Assembly (NCBI GenBank): GCA_942490885.1
Contig: CALNYT010000002.1
Location: forward strand, 3,410,001-3,474,000
Source of the DNA: Oceanirhabdus sp942490885
Lineage (GTDB): Bacteria; Bacillota; Clostridia; Clostridiales; Clostridiaceae
Length of the DNA stretch: 64,000 nucleotides
Direction: 5' to 3'
Each line of letters starts with the position of its first letter. Positions within the stretch are counted from its first letter, which is position 1. Shown here one piece after another: positions 18,513 to 28,568 of the stretch. Below the pieces are notes generated by a model. That model ran no database searches, was not told the DNA's origin, and saw nothing but the letters and a program-made list of their open reading frames with translations. A program made the position numbers and the translations under genes.

Positions 18513-20447
18513 TTATAGGTTTAAACACAGGTTTAACTCTTCAAGCTTATAATATTGTGCCCCTAGAACTTCTGAAATATCTTTTGCAAGCTCTAGTTTA
18601 ATAAATCCTTCTTCAGAATCAACTACTAAGGCTTGAATACCTTCATCCTTAATCTTAGCTGCAATATCAAGTGCTTCTTTCATAGGCTCACCACCATTAG
18701 TTGAATAATTAGCCCTACCATCTGATACTAAAACCATCAGAGGAACCATATCTGGATCTTTAATCTTTGCAGCCTTTAATATTTCATATCCTCTAAGAAG
18801 TCCTTCACCTAAAGGCGTCTTTCCTCCTGTTGGTAGTTCAATAAGTTTCTTTTGCGCTAAATCAACACTTCTTGTTATTCCTAATAATAGTTCTGCACTA
18901 TTCTTTCTAAATGCAACCATACCTACCTTATCTCTTTTTTGATATGCATCTGTAAGAAGTGATAAAACTGCTCCCTTAACTGCCTTCATTCTCTTCTTTG
19001 CTCCCATAGAACCACTTGCATCAACTACAAATAATATTGTCGTTCCTGTTCTCTTTTCTCTAATCTTCTCACGAATATCATCTCTAGCAATTGATAAAGC
19101 TAATTCACCATTATCTCTATATCTTTGATATGGTGCTGCTGCTCTTAAAGTAGCATCAAAAGCTAAATCCTTAACCTTCTCCTTAGGATATGTATACCTT
19201 ACATATCTTCCCTGTGTTGAGCCTGTCTTAGTTCTGCATCTCTTACCTGAACCATTTCTCTTCTTTTTATCAAGAGGACTAATATCTAAATTTTTAACCC
19301 TGAACACTTCTCCTACATCAAATACTTCGTCTTCACTAGAATCATTCTCATTTGAATTTTTTAAATCAGGAGTAATATTATTTAGCTCATCGTCCTCATC
19401 ATTTCTTTCCTCTTTTTCTTCTTTATTATCCTCATTCATTTTTTCTTCTTCAGTATTGTTATTATTTTCTTTTTGTTCATTCTGTTCTTTATTCTGTTGA
19501 TCCATCTCAGTATTCTGTTCTTGTGTTTCTGTGTTTTCTTCTTTATTACCTTCATTATCCTGATTTTGTTCATCTTGCTGAATATCATTTGAGGAAGCTT
19601 GTCTCATTCTGTGAGGAAGAACGAAATGAGCCGCTTCTTTTACATCCTCTAAATTTATATACTTTCTACCATCTAATGCGGCTATAGCTTTAGCTGTTTC
19701 TACAATTACGATTTCTGCTCTATGTCCTTGACAATTAGCTTCATCAGAAAATTGAGCTGCTAGATTCATTATCTGTTCTCTAACGATGATTTTTGATACC
19801 AAATTCTTAGCGTTTTTTATCTTATCTCTAATATTTTGTAGTTCATCTCTCCACTGTTCAATGAACTTTTCAGTATCATTTTCAAACTCAAGCCTTCTTC
19901 TTATGATTTCAATTCGCTCTGAAATATCACGAGACCCTTTAACCTCTACATATAACCCAAATCTATCTAAAAACTGAGGTCTCAAAGGGCCTTCTTCAGG
20001 ATTCATTGTCCCAATAAGCACAAATTCTGAAGGATGGGAATAAGAGATCCCTTCTCTTTCAACTCTATTTACTCCTGAAACAGCAGTTTGTAGAAGACAG
20101 TTAACTATATGTTCACTTAATAGATTCACTTCATCTACATAAAGCATATTACCATGTACCTTTTGTAACACTCCACCTTCAAAACATCTTTTCCCTTGTA
20201 GTATTGCCTTCTCAATATCTATAGATCCCTCAAGTCTATCTTCTGTTATATTTAAAGGTAAATCAACAACCTCAATATTCTCATATAGTTCGGCTAATCC
20301 CCTAACTAAAGTGGACTTAGCAGTTCCTTTTTCACCACATATTAATACTCCACCAATTTTAGGATTTATTAAATTAAATATCAATGCCTTTTTTATATTC
20401 TCTTGTCCCATAACCGCAGGAAAAGGAAATGTATATCTTCTGCTCAT
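18513..20447 (-). CDS. ChlD/BchD-like chelatase subunit (AAA+ and VWA domains)
   Basis: 644 residues, ATG preceded by GGAGTG. Residues 1-300 form an AAA+ domain with an intact Walker A (GEKGTAKSTLVRGL), Walker B (MLYVDEVNLL) and sensor stretch FVLIGTMNPEEGPLRPQFLDRFGLYVEV. A roughly 75-residue Gln/Asn/Glu/Asp-rich linker follows. A VWA domain ends the protein, with MIDAS DASGSMG, TGGKTPLGEGL and LVSDGRANYSTNGG. It should assemble with the ChlI-like ring encoded upstream and drive the CobN/ChlH-like subunit. Many ChlD proteins have lost Walker A, and this one has not. Confidence 0.9.
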   Translation of the reverse strand: MSRRYTFPFPAVMGQENIKKALIFNLINPKIGGVLICGEKGTAKSTLVRGLAELYENIEVVDLPLNITEDRLEGSIDIEKAILQGKRCFEGGVLQKVHGNMLYVDEVNLLSEHIVNCLLQTAVSGVNRVEREGISYSHPSEFVLIGTMNPEEGPLRPQFLDRFGLYVEVKGSRDISERIEIIRRRLEFENDTEKFIEQWRDELQNIRDKIKNAKNLVSKIIVREQIMNLAAQFSDEANCQGHRAEIVIVETAKAIAALDGRKYINLEDVKEAAHFVLPHRMRQASSNDIQQDEQNQDNEGNKEENTETQEQNTEMDQQNKEQNEQKENNNNTEEEKMNEDNKEEKEERNDEDDELNNITPDLKNSNENDSSEDEVFDVGEVFRVKNLDISPLDKKKRNGSGKRCRTKTGSTQGRYVRYTYPKEKVKDLAFDATLRAAAPYQRYRDNGELALSIARDDIREKIREKRTGTTILFVVDASGSMGAKKRMKAVKGAVLSLLTDAYQKRDKVGMVAFRKNSAELLLGITRSVDLAQKKLIELPTGGKTPLGEGLLRGYEILKAAKIKDPDMVPLMVLVSDGRANYSTNGGEPMKEALDIAAKIKDEGIQALVVDSEEGFIKLELAKDISEVLGAQYYKLEELNLCLNL

Positions 20448-20480
20448 TTTATCACTCCAATCAAGTTGAGTAATACAGTT

Positions 20481-21503
20481 CTACTGTAACATTTCTTCAA
20501 TCTTCGAAAAATCCATTACTCCTTCTTCAAATGGCCTTCTTCTCATTCTATGAGGAAGAACTAATTTTGCAGCCTCTAGCATATCTTCCTTCTGAACCTC
20601 TGCTTTGCCTTTAAATGCCGCTATTGTAACTGCAGTCTTAATCATGCTAATATCCGCTCTATGTCCATCCACATCCAGATTGATGCATATAGTTGCTGCA
20701 ATTTCTAAAATTGAATCATCATAGGTTACTTTGTTTAATAATTTTTTAGCTTTAATTATTCTATCTCTAAGCTCCTGCTGATTTTCTTCATATTTCTGTA
20801 CAAAATCTTCTGGATTATCTTCAAATTCTAGTCTTCTCTTAATTACCTCAACTCTTTTTAACGTATCTCTTTCTCCTATTACATCTACTACTAACCCAAA
20901 TCTATCTAAAAGTTGCGGTCTTAAATCTCCTTCTTCTGGATTCATTGTACCAACAAGTATAAAGTTCGCAGGATGAGAATAAGATACACCTTCGCGTTCT
21001 ATTGTATTAACACCCATTGCAGCTGAATCTAAAAGTACATCTACTACATGATCATCTAGTAAATTAACCTCATCTACATAAAGAATGTTCCTATTGGCAA
21101 TGGCTAAGATACCCTTTTCAAATTTTTTTTCTCCCTTTTTAATAGCATGTTCAATATCCAAAGTTCCAACCACTCTATCTTCCGTTGCGCTTACTGGTAG
21201 ATCAACTACTTTCATTTTTCCTTCTACTTCTTTTAAACTTTCTTCATGATGAGCTTTTTCAATACACTCATTACACATTTTACCTTTATCTTCAGGATCA
21301 CATCCAAAAATACATCCTTCTACTTCAAGCCTCCTTGGAAGCAAATCTACAATCGCACGAACAGCGGTTGACTTAGCTGTTCCCTTTTCTCCTCTTATCA
21401 AAACCCCTCCTAAGGATGGATTGATTACATTCAATATTAAAGATATTTTCATCTGTTCTTGTCCAACTATTGCAGTAAATGGATATACTTTATTTTTATT
21501 CAT
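20481..21503 (-). CDS. ChlI/BchI-like AAA+ chelatase subunit
   Basis: 340 residues. The start at 21503 follows AAAGGAG; an upstream in-frame ATG at 21536 has no ribosome site. Walker A is GEKGTAKSTAVRAI, Walker B is ILYVDEVNLLDDHVV, and NFILVGTMNPEEGDLRPQLLDRFG follows. An insert near residue 55-75 contains four cysteines (GCDPEDKGKMCNECIEKAH with one earlier Cys), a possible metal-binding hairpin seen in some family members. It supplies ATP-driven motor function to metal insertion into a tetrapyrrole. It ends 34 bp before the ChlD-like gene. Confidence 0.92.
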   Translation of the reverse strand: MNKNKVYPFTAIVGQEQMKISLILNVINPSLGGVLIRGEKGTAKSTAVRAIVDLLPRRLEVEGCIFGCDPEDKGKMCNECIEKAHHEESLKEVEGKMKVVDLPVSATEDRVVGTLDIEHAIKKGEKKFEKGILAIANRNILYVDEVNLLDDHVVDVLLDSAAMGVNTIEREGVSYSHPANFILVGTMNPEEGDLRPQLLDRFGLVVDVIGERDTLKRVEVIKRRLEFEDNPEDFVQKYEENQQELRDRIIKAKKLLNKVTYDDSILEIAATICINLDVDGHRADISMIKTAVTIAAFKGKAEVQKEDMLEAAKLVLPHRMRRRPFEEGVMDFSKIEEMLQ

Positions 21504-21603
21504 AATTCTTCTCCTTTTATTTCCTTGACATTTCACTCTGTGAAATTTTAATCTTATTGGTCAACCACAATATGTTTTTACTCGTTTCCCTTTAAGCGAA
21601 ACA

Positions 21604-21730
21604 TTGTATTTAAATTACAATATTTTATCTAAAGATAAAATGAGTAAAATATTTTTGTCTAAAGAACAATATAATACAGTTTCTGCCCCCACTCAGAAAC
21701 ATCCATCGTTCTCAACTCTCAGTTATGTTT
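21604..21730 (-). repeat. intergenic element after cobN, copy 1
   Basis: The stretch contains TTTTATCTAAAGATAAAA, then TGAGTAAAA, a second TCTAAAGAACAA, a small hairpin GTTTCTG...CAGAAAC and CTCAACTCTCAGTTATG-TTTTTAA running into the cobN stop. The same order and mostly the same bases recur at 28448-28568 after the cobN remnant. It looks like a duplicated cobN 3' region with two small hairpins. Confidence 0.75.
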
Positions 21731-24700
21731 TTAAACCGTTTCCTCAATCTCTCCTTCTAACTCTAAATAAACTTGTTTTAGTTTTTCAAGTTGTTCCTCT
21801 GAGGCATCCCAATACTCCCTTTGGTCATATTCCATCATATTTTCAAGGATGCTAAAATAGGCCCATTTATTGTTTTCTATTAATCTCTTTCTAAGCTCTT
21901 CATCTTTAACATATTTATTATATAAACTGTCATAAACCCATTGCTCTACTCTATTTGTAGTTGCAGATAAACCTAATACATTTTCAAAACGTTGATTAAT
22001 TTTCTGCACTCCATGATACTTATGCTCCAGCATTCCATCAATCCATTTTGGATTAAGCATTCTAGTTCTTATTCCTCTATTTATTGATTTATCTACAGTT
22101 TCAGTTTCAACCTTTTCCCCTGTAGTATCTGTAATATAAACTTCTGATTTTTTTCCCTTTGCCATTTCTACTGATTTTGCAAGTCCTCCAAAAAACTCAT
22201 AGTAGTGGTCTAAATCTGTTACTTCATATTCGTGATTACTTCTGATTTGTGATACAATATCCACCACAGATAAGTTTTTATTTAATAGCTCTTTCATAGG
22301 TTTACCTCGGAAATTATCAGTATAAACATGGTTCAAACTCTGTACATAAGCTTCACCTATTTGTGTCTCCTCTTCCCAATTCTTTGTTTCAAAAATCTTG
22401 GTTACCTTTGTTCCATACTCACTTTCTGCAGGTCCAAACAATCTAGCACATGATAATTCCTGTGCTTCTTCTTTACTATATCCTTCTTCACATAAATACT
22501 TAAATAAAGCTTTTGAATTCCTCTTTAAATAATTCATATTATCTAGTTCATCTAAGCTAGCAATAGTTTTAAATAATTCATTTAAGTCATTCATTAAATT
22601 AGGAAACATATCTCTAAAGAACCCACAAATATTTACAGTAACATCGATTCTAGGTCTCTTTAATTCTTCTAAATCCATAATTTCATACTTTAGCTTAAAA
22701 TCATTCTTAGCACTATTAACCCTTACTCCTAAATAGCTTAGAATCTGTCCAATTGTTTCTCCCTGAGTTCGTGATGTCTCTAATCCCCATAATATAACAG
22801 CAGTACTCTTAGGATATTCTCCATGATTATCTTTATATTGATTTATAGTATTAGATGCAATCACACTCCCTCTATTTACTGCTACTTCACTCGGCACAGA
22901 TCTAGGATCAAATTGGTATACATTATACCCTGATGGTAATACCTCTGGACTTCTAATAATATCTCCTGCTAATTTTGCTGGTAAATACTTTCCTGCTAAT
23001 ACCCTAAGCAATCCTTCATTCTCAAAACATTCTTTACTTGCTACACTAGCTTGCAAACCAAACTGTAATGTTTTCTCCATCTCATATCCAATGTTTTTAT
23101 TCTTAAGTTCTATAGCATTTAAATTTCTGCTAACTATAAACTCATCAATAACAGCAGCAGCTTCTTCCTCTAATATTTTTAGCTTCTGTGTATCATTATT
23201 CTCTAATAATTCACCATAGTTTAACCCTTTAGTTTCTGCCTGAAGCCTTATTAGAGATTTATATTCACCTCGATCATATCTCAATAAAAATTTCATATAA
23301 TTTAATGAATCTTGCTCATTATATCCTTCTCCAAAAACGTGTAATCCCTTTGGAATTAAAGAACGTTTCATTCTATAAAGTTCTTTTTCTAGCTCATGTA
23401 AATCATTAACTGGCAAATTAATTTTCTCTGCTTTGAATATGATTTTTCCCATAATATCTCTACATCTATTCGGATCTACTCTCATAGCTTCATGATATTC
23501 ATTAATTAAACTTTCTAGATTTACAAACTCTCCGTAAAGCTCTCCCTCTACAAAAACTGGTGGTTGATAGCTAACTATAACCGCATGTGATCGCCTTTTA
23601 GCAATCATAGCTTCCGCTGGATTTCCACAGTAATACATATATATATGAGGTATATCCTTTAATAACATATCTGGAAAACAATCACCAGACATACCACATT
23701 CTTTTCCTCTTAAGAACTCTAAAGTTCCATGAGTTCCAACATGAATTACCGCATCAGCTTTAAACTCATCTCTTAGCCATTTATAAAATGCAATATACTG
23801 ATGATGTGGTAATAAATTTTTATCATGATAAGCTTTTTCTGGATTCTCATGGATACCTCTAGAGGGCTGTAATCCGATAAAAACATTATCATTAACAATA
23901 CCAGGAATAAGGAATTCTTTATTATCTGTCATGATACTTCCGGGAGCTTGTCCCCACTGTTCTGTTATCTCTTGCTCAAAATCTTTACCTTTTAAATATT
24001 CTTTATACGCCTTGGAATCATACTTTATAAGCCTTGATATTTTTGATTCATTTGTCCATCTTCCTGAGTTTATAATTCCATTCTGTAAAAATTTCTCCAT
24101 CAAATCTTCTGAAGAAATTTCATTTGTTTCATATCCATTATTTTTCAATAAACTTATGACTTTTTCTATGGATTTGAAGGTATCTAAAAAAGCCCCTCCA
24201 AATAGATTTCCTTCTCCCGGTGGATAATTATATCCTATTACCGCTATCCTTTTATCCTTATTACTCTTTTGCTGTAAATTTAACCATGCTTTTATCTTAC
24301 TAATTAATTTATCTACTCTTTCATCTATTAAATCTAGTTCAATTAATTCTAAATCATATTTCTTAACATGTTGGCTACTTTTCATTGCTCCTACAGGAAA
24401 TATTTCAATGACTCCATCTAGTTCAGGAAGCATAACTGATACTAAAAATTCTGAATTAGCTATCCCTTGTATAGATTCCTTCCATTCTTGATTTTTTCTT
24501 CTTGTCATAAAAAAAGGATGCATTATTGGAGCATTTAGATCTTCTAACAATTTTAAGGAGTTTTCTACATCTCCCCCCATCGGTCCAGCACCTAATCTAA
24601 AAGACATAAAGTTTACAATCAATGATACTTTTTTTCCTGTCTCTTCAAATAAATATCTTCTTAAAGTATCCACACTTCTTAAGGTAACACTTGAAGATGC

Positions 24701-25474
24701 AATAGGAATAACATTTGCGAACTCACTTATTCTTTGAACTATCTTTCCTACAGCGTGGGAAGTACAAGATGGATAATTATGAGCATAATATAAAACTGCA
24801 ATATTAGGTTTATCATCATCATATCCATGATAATGCTTGTATTCTTGATAATTTTTATAATACTTCATGTCTGAAGGGTCACATATTCCTATTTCCTCTA
24901 TCTTTCTTGGAGGTTCTGCTTTTGGAAAACATTTAATATCGCCATAATCTCTCATTATTAAATATAAAAGATTTCTAATATCATCTAATCCACTATTACC
25001 CCAATATTTACCTATGCAAACCAAATTCTTCATATCTCTTGGCTTACCTATAGGAATGGCTTTACCTATTTTTTCAGCCATATTCATCATTTTCATCATA
25101 CTTTCAGAATTCATAGACTTGTCTGCTTTGCTTGCTCCCATCCCCATATTTTTAGCACTTAAAGCCCCTAGTTTCATACATGATTGAATTTCCTTATTTC
25201 TCTCACTAATGGGAACAATATTACCCGGAGCATTTTTGCATGCCTCAGCTACCTTTTCCCATATTTCCCTTGGTGCTCCCATCAAATCTATCAATGACAT
25301 ATCTGCATCAATAATATCTGCACTTATTAATTCCATCTTATCTTTTGAAATCTTTTTCCCAACATAATAAAGCCTTAAATCTAAAGCATCACTTTTAATA
25401 TCTCTTATTTCCTCATTAACTTGTATCAACCACTTAAGTGCAACATTTGAAACAGTAACAACTGTAAGTTTCAC
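21731..25474 (-). CDS. CobN/ChlH-family chelatase large subunit
   Basis: 1247 residues, GTG start after a GGGGGTAGGG ribosome site. Family landmarks include FMSFRLGAGPMGG, IAVIGYNYPPGEGNLFGGAFLDTF, ADAVIHVGTHGTLEFLRGKECGMSGDCFPD near the middle, YQFDPRSVPSEVAVNRG, and the C-terminal FGGLAKSVEMAKG and NPKWIDGMLEHKYHGVQKI. This subunit binds the tetrapyrrole and the metal, while ChlI/ChlD supply ATP hydrolysis. Cobaltochelatase (cobalamin synthesis) and Mg-chelatase share the fold. Placement in a cobalamin-riboswitch operon with a FecBCD transporter favours cobalt or a corrinoid precursor, but the metal is not proven. A decayed cobN copy lies upstream. Confidence 0.92.
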   Translation of the reverse strand: MKLTVVTVSNVALKWLIQVNEEIRDIKSDALDLRLYYVGKKISKDKMELISADIIDADMSLIDLMGAPREIWEKVAEACKNAPGNIVPISERNKEIQSCMKLGALSAKNMGMGASKADKSMNSESMMKMMNMAEKIGKAIPIGKPRDMKNLVCIGKYWGNSGLDDIRNLLYLIMRDYGDIKCFPKAEPPRKIEEIGICDPSDMKYYKNYQEYKHYHGYDDDKPNIAVLYYAHNYPSCTSHAVGKIVQRISEFANVIPIASSSVTLRSVDTLRRYLFEETGKKVSLIVNFMSFRLGAGPMGGDVENSLKLLEDLNAPIMHPFFMTRRKNQEWKESIQGIANSEFLVSVMLPELDGVIEIFPVGAMKSSQHVKKYDLELIELDLIDERVDKLISKIKAWLNLQQKSNKDKRIAVIGYNYPPGEGNLFGGAFLDTFKSIEKVISLLKNNGYETNEISSEDLMEKFLQNGIINSGRWTNESKISRLIKYDSKAYKEYLKGKDFEQEITEQWGQAPGSIMTDNKEFLIPGIVNDNVFIGLQPSRGIHENPEKAYHDKNLLPHHQYIAFYKWLRDEFKADAVIHVGTHGTLEFLRGKECGMSGDCFPDMLLKDIPHIYMYYCGNPAEAMIAKRRSHAVIVSYQPPVFVEGELYGEFVNLESLINEYHEAMRVDPNRCRDIMGKIIFKAEKINLPVNDLHELEKELYRMKRSLIPKGLHVFGEGYNEQDSLNYMKFLLRYDRGEYKSLIRLQAETKGLNYGELLENNDTQKLKILEEEAAAVIDEFIVSRNLNAIELKNKNIGYEMEKTLQFGLQASVASKECFENEGLLRVLAGKYLPAKLAGDIIRSPEVLPSGYNVYQFDPRSVPSEVAVNRGSVIASNTINQYKDNHGEYPKSTAVILWGLETSRTQGETIGQILSYLGVRVNSAKNDFKLKYEIMDLEELKRPRIDVTVNICGFFRDMFPNLMNDLNELFKTIASLDELDNMNYLKRNSKALFKYLCEEGYSKEEAQELSCARLFGPAESEYGTKVTKIFETKNWEEETQIGEAYVQSLNHVYTDNFRGKPMKELLNKNLSVVDIVSQIRSNHEYEVTDLDHYYEFFGGLAKSVEMAKGKKSEVYITDTTGEKVETETVDKSINRGIRTRMLNPKWIDGMLEHKYHGVQKINQRFENVLGLSATTNRVEQWVYDSLYNKYVKDEELRKRLIENNKWAYFSILENMMEYDQREYWDASEEQLEKLKQVYLELEGEIEETV

Positions 25475-25565
25475 TATCCCTACCCCCTATAATTTTTTAT
25501 ATTCAATGAAAAATGCTAAAGACCCACAAGAGGATTACTAGTGATAAAAATTGCACTATACAATT

Positions 25566-26354
25566 TTACAAAGAATAAATAAATGGTCTTTTAGTCTTCT
25601 CATGAACAAATATTTCTGCATCTATGCCAAAAACCTTTTTTAATGTGTTTTTATTTACAACTTCACTTGGTTCCCCTTTATCAATTACCTCTCCATCCTT
25701 CATAACTAATAATTCATTGGAATATCTTGCAGCTTGATTAATATCATGTAGTACCATAACAATTGTAATTCCATCTTCTTTGTTTAAACTCTCAACTAAT
25801 TCTAAAAGCTCAACCTGATGACAAATGTCTAAGTATGTAGTAGGTTCATCTAATAATAAAACTTCAGGCTTCTGTGAAATAGCCATTGCAATCCAAGCTC
25901 TCTGCCTTTCTCCACCTGATAGAGTGTGCATTTTTCTCTTAGTTAAATGTTCCATATTCGTTCTCTCTAATGCCCAATCAACTATATTCTCATCTTCTTT
26001 ACTGCTTCCACTCCACCATTTTTTATGAGCAAATCTACCATATGAAATTAAATCTCTTACAGTTATATCCGATGGACATACATAACTTTGTGAAAGTACA
26101 GCTAACTTCTTAGCTACATTTTTACTTTTTATTAAGTGTATATTTTCACCTTGAAGGTATACTTCTCCATTACTTAGCTTAATATTTCTTGATAAAGCTC
26201 GTAAGAGAGTTGTTTTCCCTGAACCATTAGGTCCAATTATAGATACAATTCTATTTGGCATAATGTCTACACTTAAATCCTTAATAATTCTTTTATCCCC
26301 TAATGACACCTCTATATTTTTAGCACTTAATATTGCTTTTTTCCCAATTGTCAC
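25566..26354 (-). CDS. ABC transporter ATPase, FecE/BtuD type (chelatase operon)
   Basis: 262 residues from a GTG at 26354, chosen because AAGGAGGG lies 7 nt upstream; an in-frame ATG at 26378 sits before that site. Walker A is GPNGSGKTTLLRAL, signature LSGGERQRAWIAMA, Walker B VLLLDEPTTYLDI, switch MVLHDINQAARYS. It overlaps the permease stop slightly. It is a close paralogue of the ATPase at 9.6 kb. Cargo is inferred from the B12 regulation and the adjacent chelatase. Confidence 0.9.
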   Translation of the reverse strand: MTIGKKAILSAKNIEVSLGDKRIIKDLSVDIMPNRIVSIIGPNGSGKTTLLRALSRNIKLSNGEVYLQGENIHLIKSKNVAKKLAVLSQSYVCPSDITVRDLISYGRFAHKKWWSGSSKEDENIVDWALERTNMEHLTKRKMHTLSGGERQRAWIAMAISQKPEVLLLDEPTTYLDICHQVELLELVESLNKEDGITIVMVLHDINQAARYSNELLVMKDGEVIDKGEPSEVVNKNTLKKVFGIDAEIFVHEKTKRPFIYSL

Positions 26355-26356
26355 AG

Positions 26357-27385
26357 CTACGCCCTCCTTAATAAACATAAAAAGAATGGTGCACCTAGAA
26401 CTGCCATTACAATCCCTACTGGCATTTCAATAGGACTGAAAATTGTTCTTGCAAAAGTATCACTTAAAATCACTACAGCTGCTCCTAATAAAGCTGATGC
26501 TGGAATCAAATCTTTATAATCAGACCCTATTAACAGCCTTACAGTATGAGGAATTATTAAACCTACGAATCCTAATAATCCAACTACAGATACAGCACTA
26601 GCTGCTAATAGTGCTGCAACAGCTGTCATCCCTAATCTGGTAGCTTCAACATTTAATCCTACTCCCCTTGCTACATCATCTCCTAAAACTAAAATATTTA
26701 ATTTTTCACTCATTAAAACCGTTATAATTAATCCAATTATTGTGTAAGGGAGAATAATATATACCTGTGGCCAGCTTCTTGCTGATAACCCTCCAGACAT
26801 AAACATTAAAGCTCCATGAACTCTATCACTATAAAACACCATAAACCCTGAAATCCCTGCACCTAACAGTGCTGAAACAGCTACTCCAGCCAAAATTATT
26901 CGCATTGGTTGTATTCCGCCCTTCCATGCCATTATATAAATCATTACAGCAGCTCCCATAGCTCCTATAAATGCTACTGGTGCTAATAATGCTTGAGATT
27001 CTGGAAACAAAATTAATAAAATGACTCCTGCGAGTCCTGCGCCTGAAGAAATACCTATGATACCAGGGTCAGCCAAGGGGTTTTTCATAACCCCTTGAAG
27101 TATTGCTCCTGATAAAGCTAAATTTATTCCTACTAAACCTGCAACTATTGTTCGTGGAAGTCTTATATTCCATATTACTAATCTTTTTGCATCCATCTCG
27201 TTAGAGAATAATGCATTAATTATTTCAGGTATAGATATCTTCATAGTTCCAAAAATGTTACTAATAAAAAATCCTAATACAGCCAATAACAAAAATAGTA
27301 TGATTATAGTAATCTTCCAGTTTTCTTTTTCTTTTAATTGTTTTAATTTATATCTTTTTATTTTCTTATTTAAGGTCAAGTTCAT
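26357..27385 (-). CDS. FecCD/BtuC-type permease (chelatase operon)
   Basis: 342 residues starting at 27385, 6 nt after GGAG and overlapping the binding-protein stop by 20 bp; longer in-frame starts would overlap that gene by 68 bp. Ten or so membrane helices and the blocks WNIRLPRTIVAGLVGINLALSGAILQGVMKNPLADPGIIGISSGAGLAGV and VSVVGLLGFVGLIIPHTVRLLIGSDY are present. It is paralogous to the permease at 10.4 kb. Confidence 0.92.
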   Translation of the reverse strand: MNLTLNKKIKRYKLKQLKEKENWKITIIILFLLLAVLGFFISNIFGTMKISIPEIINALFSNEMDAKRLVIWNIRLPRTIVAGLVGINLALSGAILQGVMKNPLADPGIIGISSGAGLAGVILLILFPESQALLAPVAFIGAMGAAVMIYIMAWKGGIQPMRIILAGVAVSALLGAGISGFMVFYSDRVHGALMFMSGGLSARSWPQVYIILPYTIIGLIITVLMSEKLNILVLGDDVARGVGLNVEATRLGMTAVAALLAASAVSVVGLLGFVGLIIPHTVRLLIGSDYKDLIPASALLGAAVVILSDTFARTIFSPIEMPVGIVMAVLGAPFFLCLLRRA

Positions 27386-28427
27386 TGACATCTCCATAAA
27401 CCTCCGGATAAACTGATCTTGCCATAAATTCAATGGCCTCTACAAATTTTTCTCCTGGGTTATATAAGAAATGACTTTGTGGTAAATACACTATTTTATT
27501 TTCTTTTACTGCTCTTAATTCTTTCCAAATTGGATTACTCTCTAAATCCTTCTTAATTGTTTTTTCAGCTTCTTCTCTTGATGAAACCATAGTAGTAACC
27601 AATATTACATCTGGATCACTTTCAACAATCTTCTCCATGCTAAATGGAACATTTTCTCCCCCCATACCTTCCGCTTTTGTTCCAGCAGCAATTTTTTCTA
27701 ACTCAAGGATACTAGCAACATTACCAGCTATACTATTATCCAGTTTTATAGATACATCCTTACTTGTAACATATAAAATAACAACTTTCTTTGATTCTTC
27801 TGGAAGTTTATCTACTAAAACTTTCTTTTCTTTTTCCATGTTATCAATAATTCCTTGGACTCTCTCCTGATTTTCTGTAATCTTACCCATTAGATTTAAT
27901 TTTTCAATAACATCATCATAAGTACGCATATTTAAACAAATAACTGGTATATTACTCTGTTGAAGTGCTGGTATAACTCTATTTTGTAGACCAAATTGAG
28001 CAATTACCAAATCTGGCTTTAATGAAACTATTTTCTCAATGTCTACATTATAAACAGCACCAACATTTTCTAAATTCTCTGTTCCTTGAGGTAAAGGACT
28101 TCCTCCTCTTTCATCAGCTCTAGCAATTGACTCACCACCAGCAGCATATAGTAATCCTAAATATGTACCTGATATTGCAGCTATTCTTTCTGGCTTTTCC
28201 TCTAAAACAACTGAATTTTTCATATCATCTATAATTGTAAGTGGATATGAAGCTTCTTTTTTATTAGTCTCTTCCTGTTTATCTTTTTTCCCATTTGTAT
28301 CGTTTTTATTTTCACTTATATCTCTTTTTTTAGCTTGTGAAGTATTCACATCCTTTTTCCCACATCCTGTTGGTAAAACAACTGTTACCAATAATACTGC
28401 TAAAATTCTACTTAATCTCTTTTTCAT
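27366..28427 (-). CDS. lipoprotein substrate-binding protein (chelatase operon)
   Basis: 353 residues. MKKRLSRILAVLLVTVVLPTGC is a lipoprotein signal. The linker is Lys/Asn/Asp-rich. The fold signatures are YPLTIIDDMKNSVVLEEKPERIAAISGTYLGLLYAAGGESIAR, KPDLVIAQFGLQNRVIPALQQSNIP and KIVESDPDVILVTTMV. The remnant at 29486-29810 is a broken copy of this kind of gene. The ribosome site is GAGGGGTCG. It begins the intact part of the operon, 1.7 kb from the riboswitch. Confidence 0.88.
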   Translation of the reverse strand: MKKRLSRILAVLLVTVVLPTGCGKKDVNTSQAKKRDISENKNDTNGKKDKQEETNKKEASYPLTIIDDMKNSVVLEEKPERIAAISGTYLGLLYAAGGESIARADERGGSPLPQGTENLENVGAVYNVDIEKIVSLKPDLVIAQFGLQNRVIPALQQSNIPVICLNMRTYDDVIEKLNLMGKITENQERVQGIIDNMEKEKKVLVDKLPEESKKVVILYVTSKDVSIKLDNSIAGNVASILELEKIAAGTKAEGMGGENVPFSMEKIVESDPDVILVTTMVSSREEAEKTIKKDLESNPIWKELRAVKENKIVYLPQSHFLYNPGEKFVEAIEFMARSVYPEVYGDVNELDLK

Positions 28428-28447
28428 TTTTGCTCGACCCCTCTTTA

Positions 28448-28568
28448 ATTTTATCTAAAGATAAAATGAGTAAAACTTTTTTATCTAAAGAACAACATAA
28501 TGTAGTTTCTGCGTATACAGAAACACCCATCATTTTCCATTCTACACTCTCAACTCTCAGTTATGTTT
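28448..28568 (-). repeat. intergenic element after the cobN remnant, copy 2
   Basis: This is the counterpart of 21604-21730: TTTTATCTAAAGATAAAA, TGAGTAAAA, TCTAAAGAACAA, GTTTCTG...CAGAAAC and CTCAACTCTCAGTTATG in the same order. It follows the cobN remnant just as copy 1 follows the intact cobN. Confidence 0.75.
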
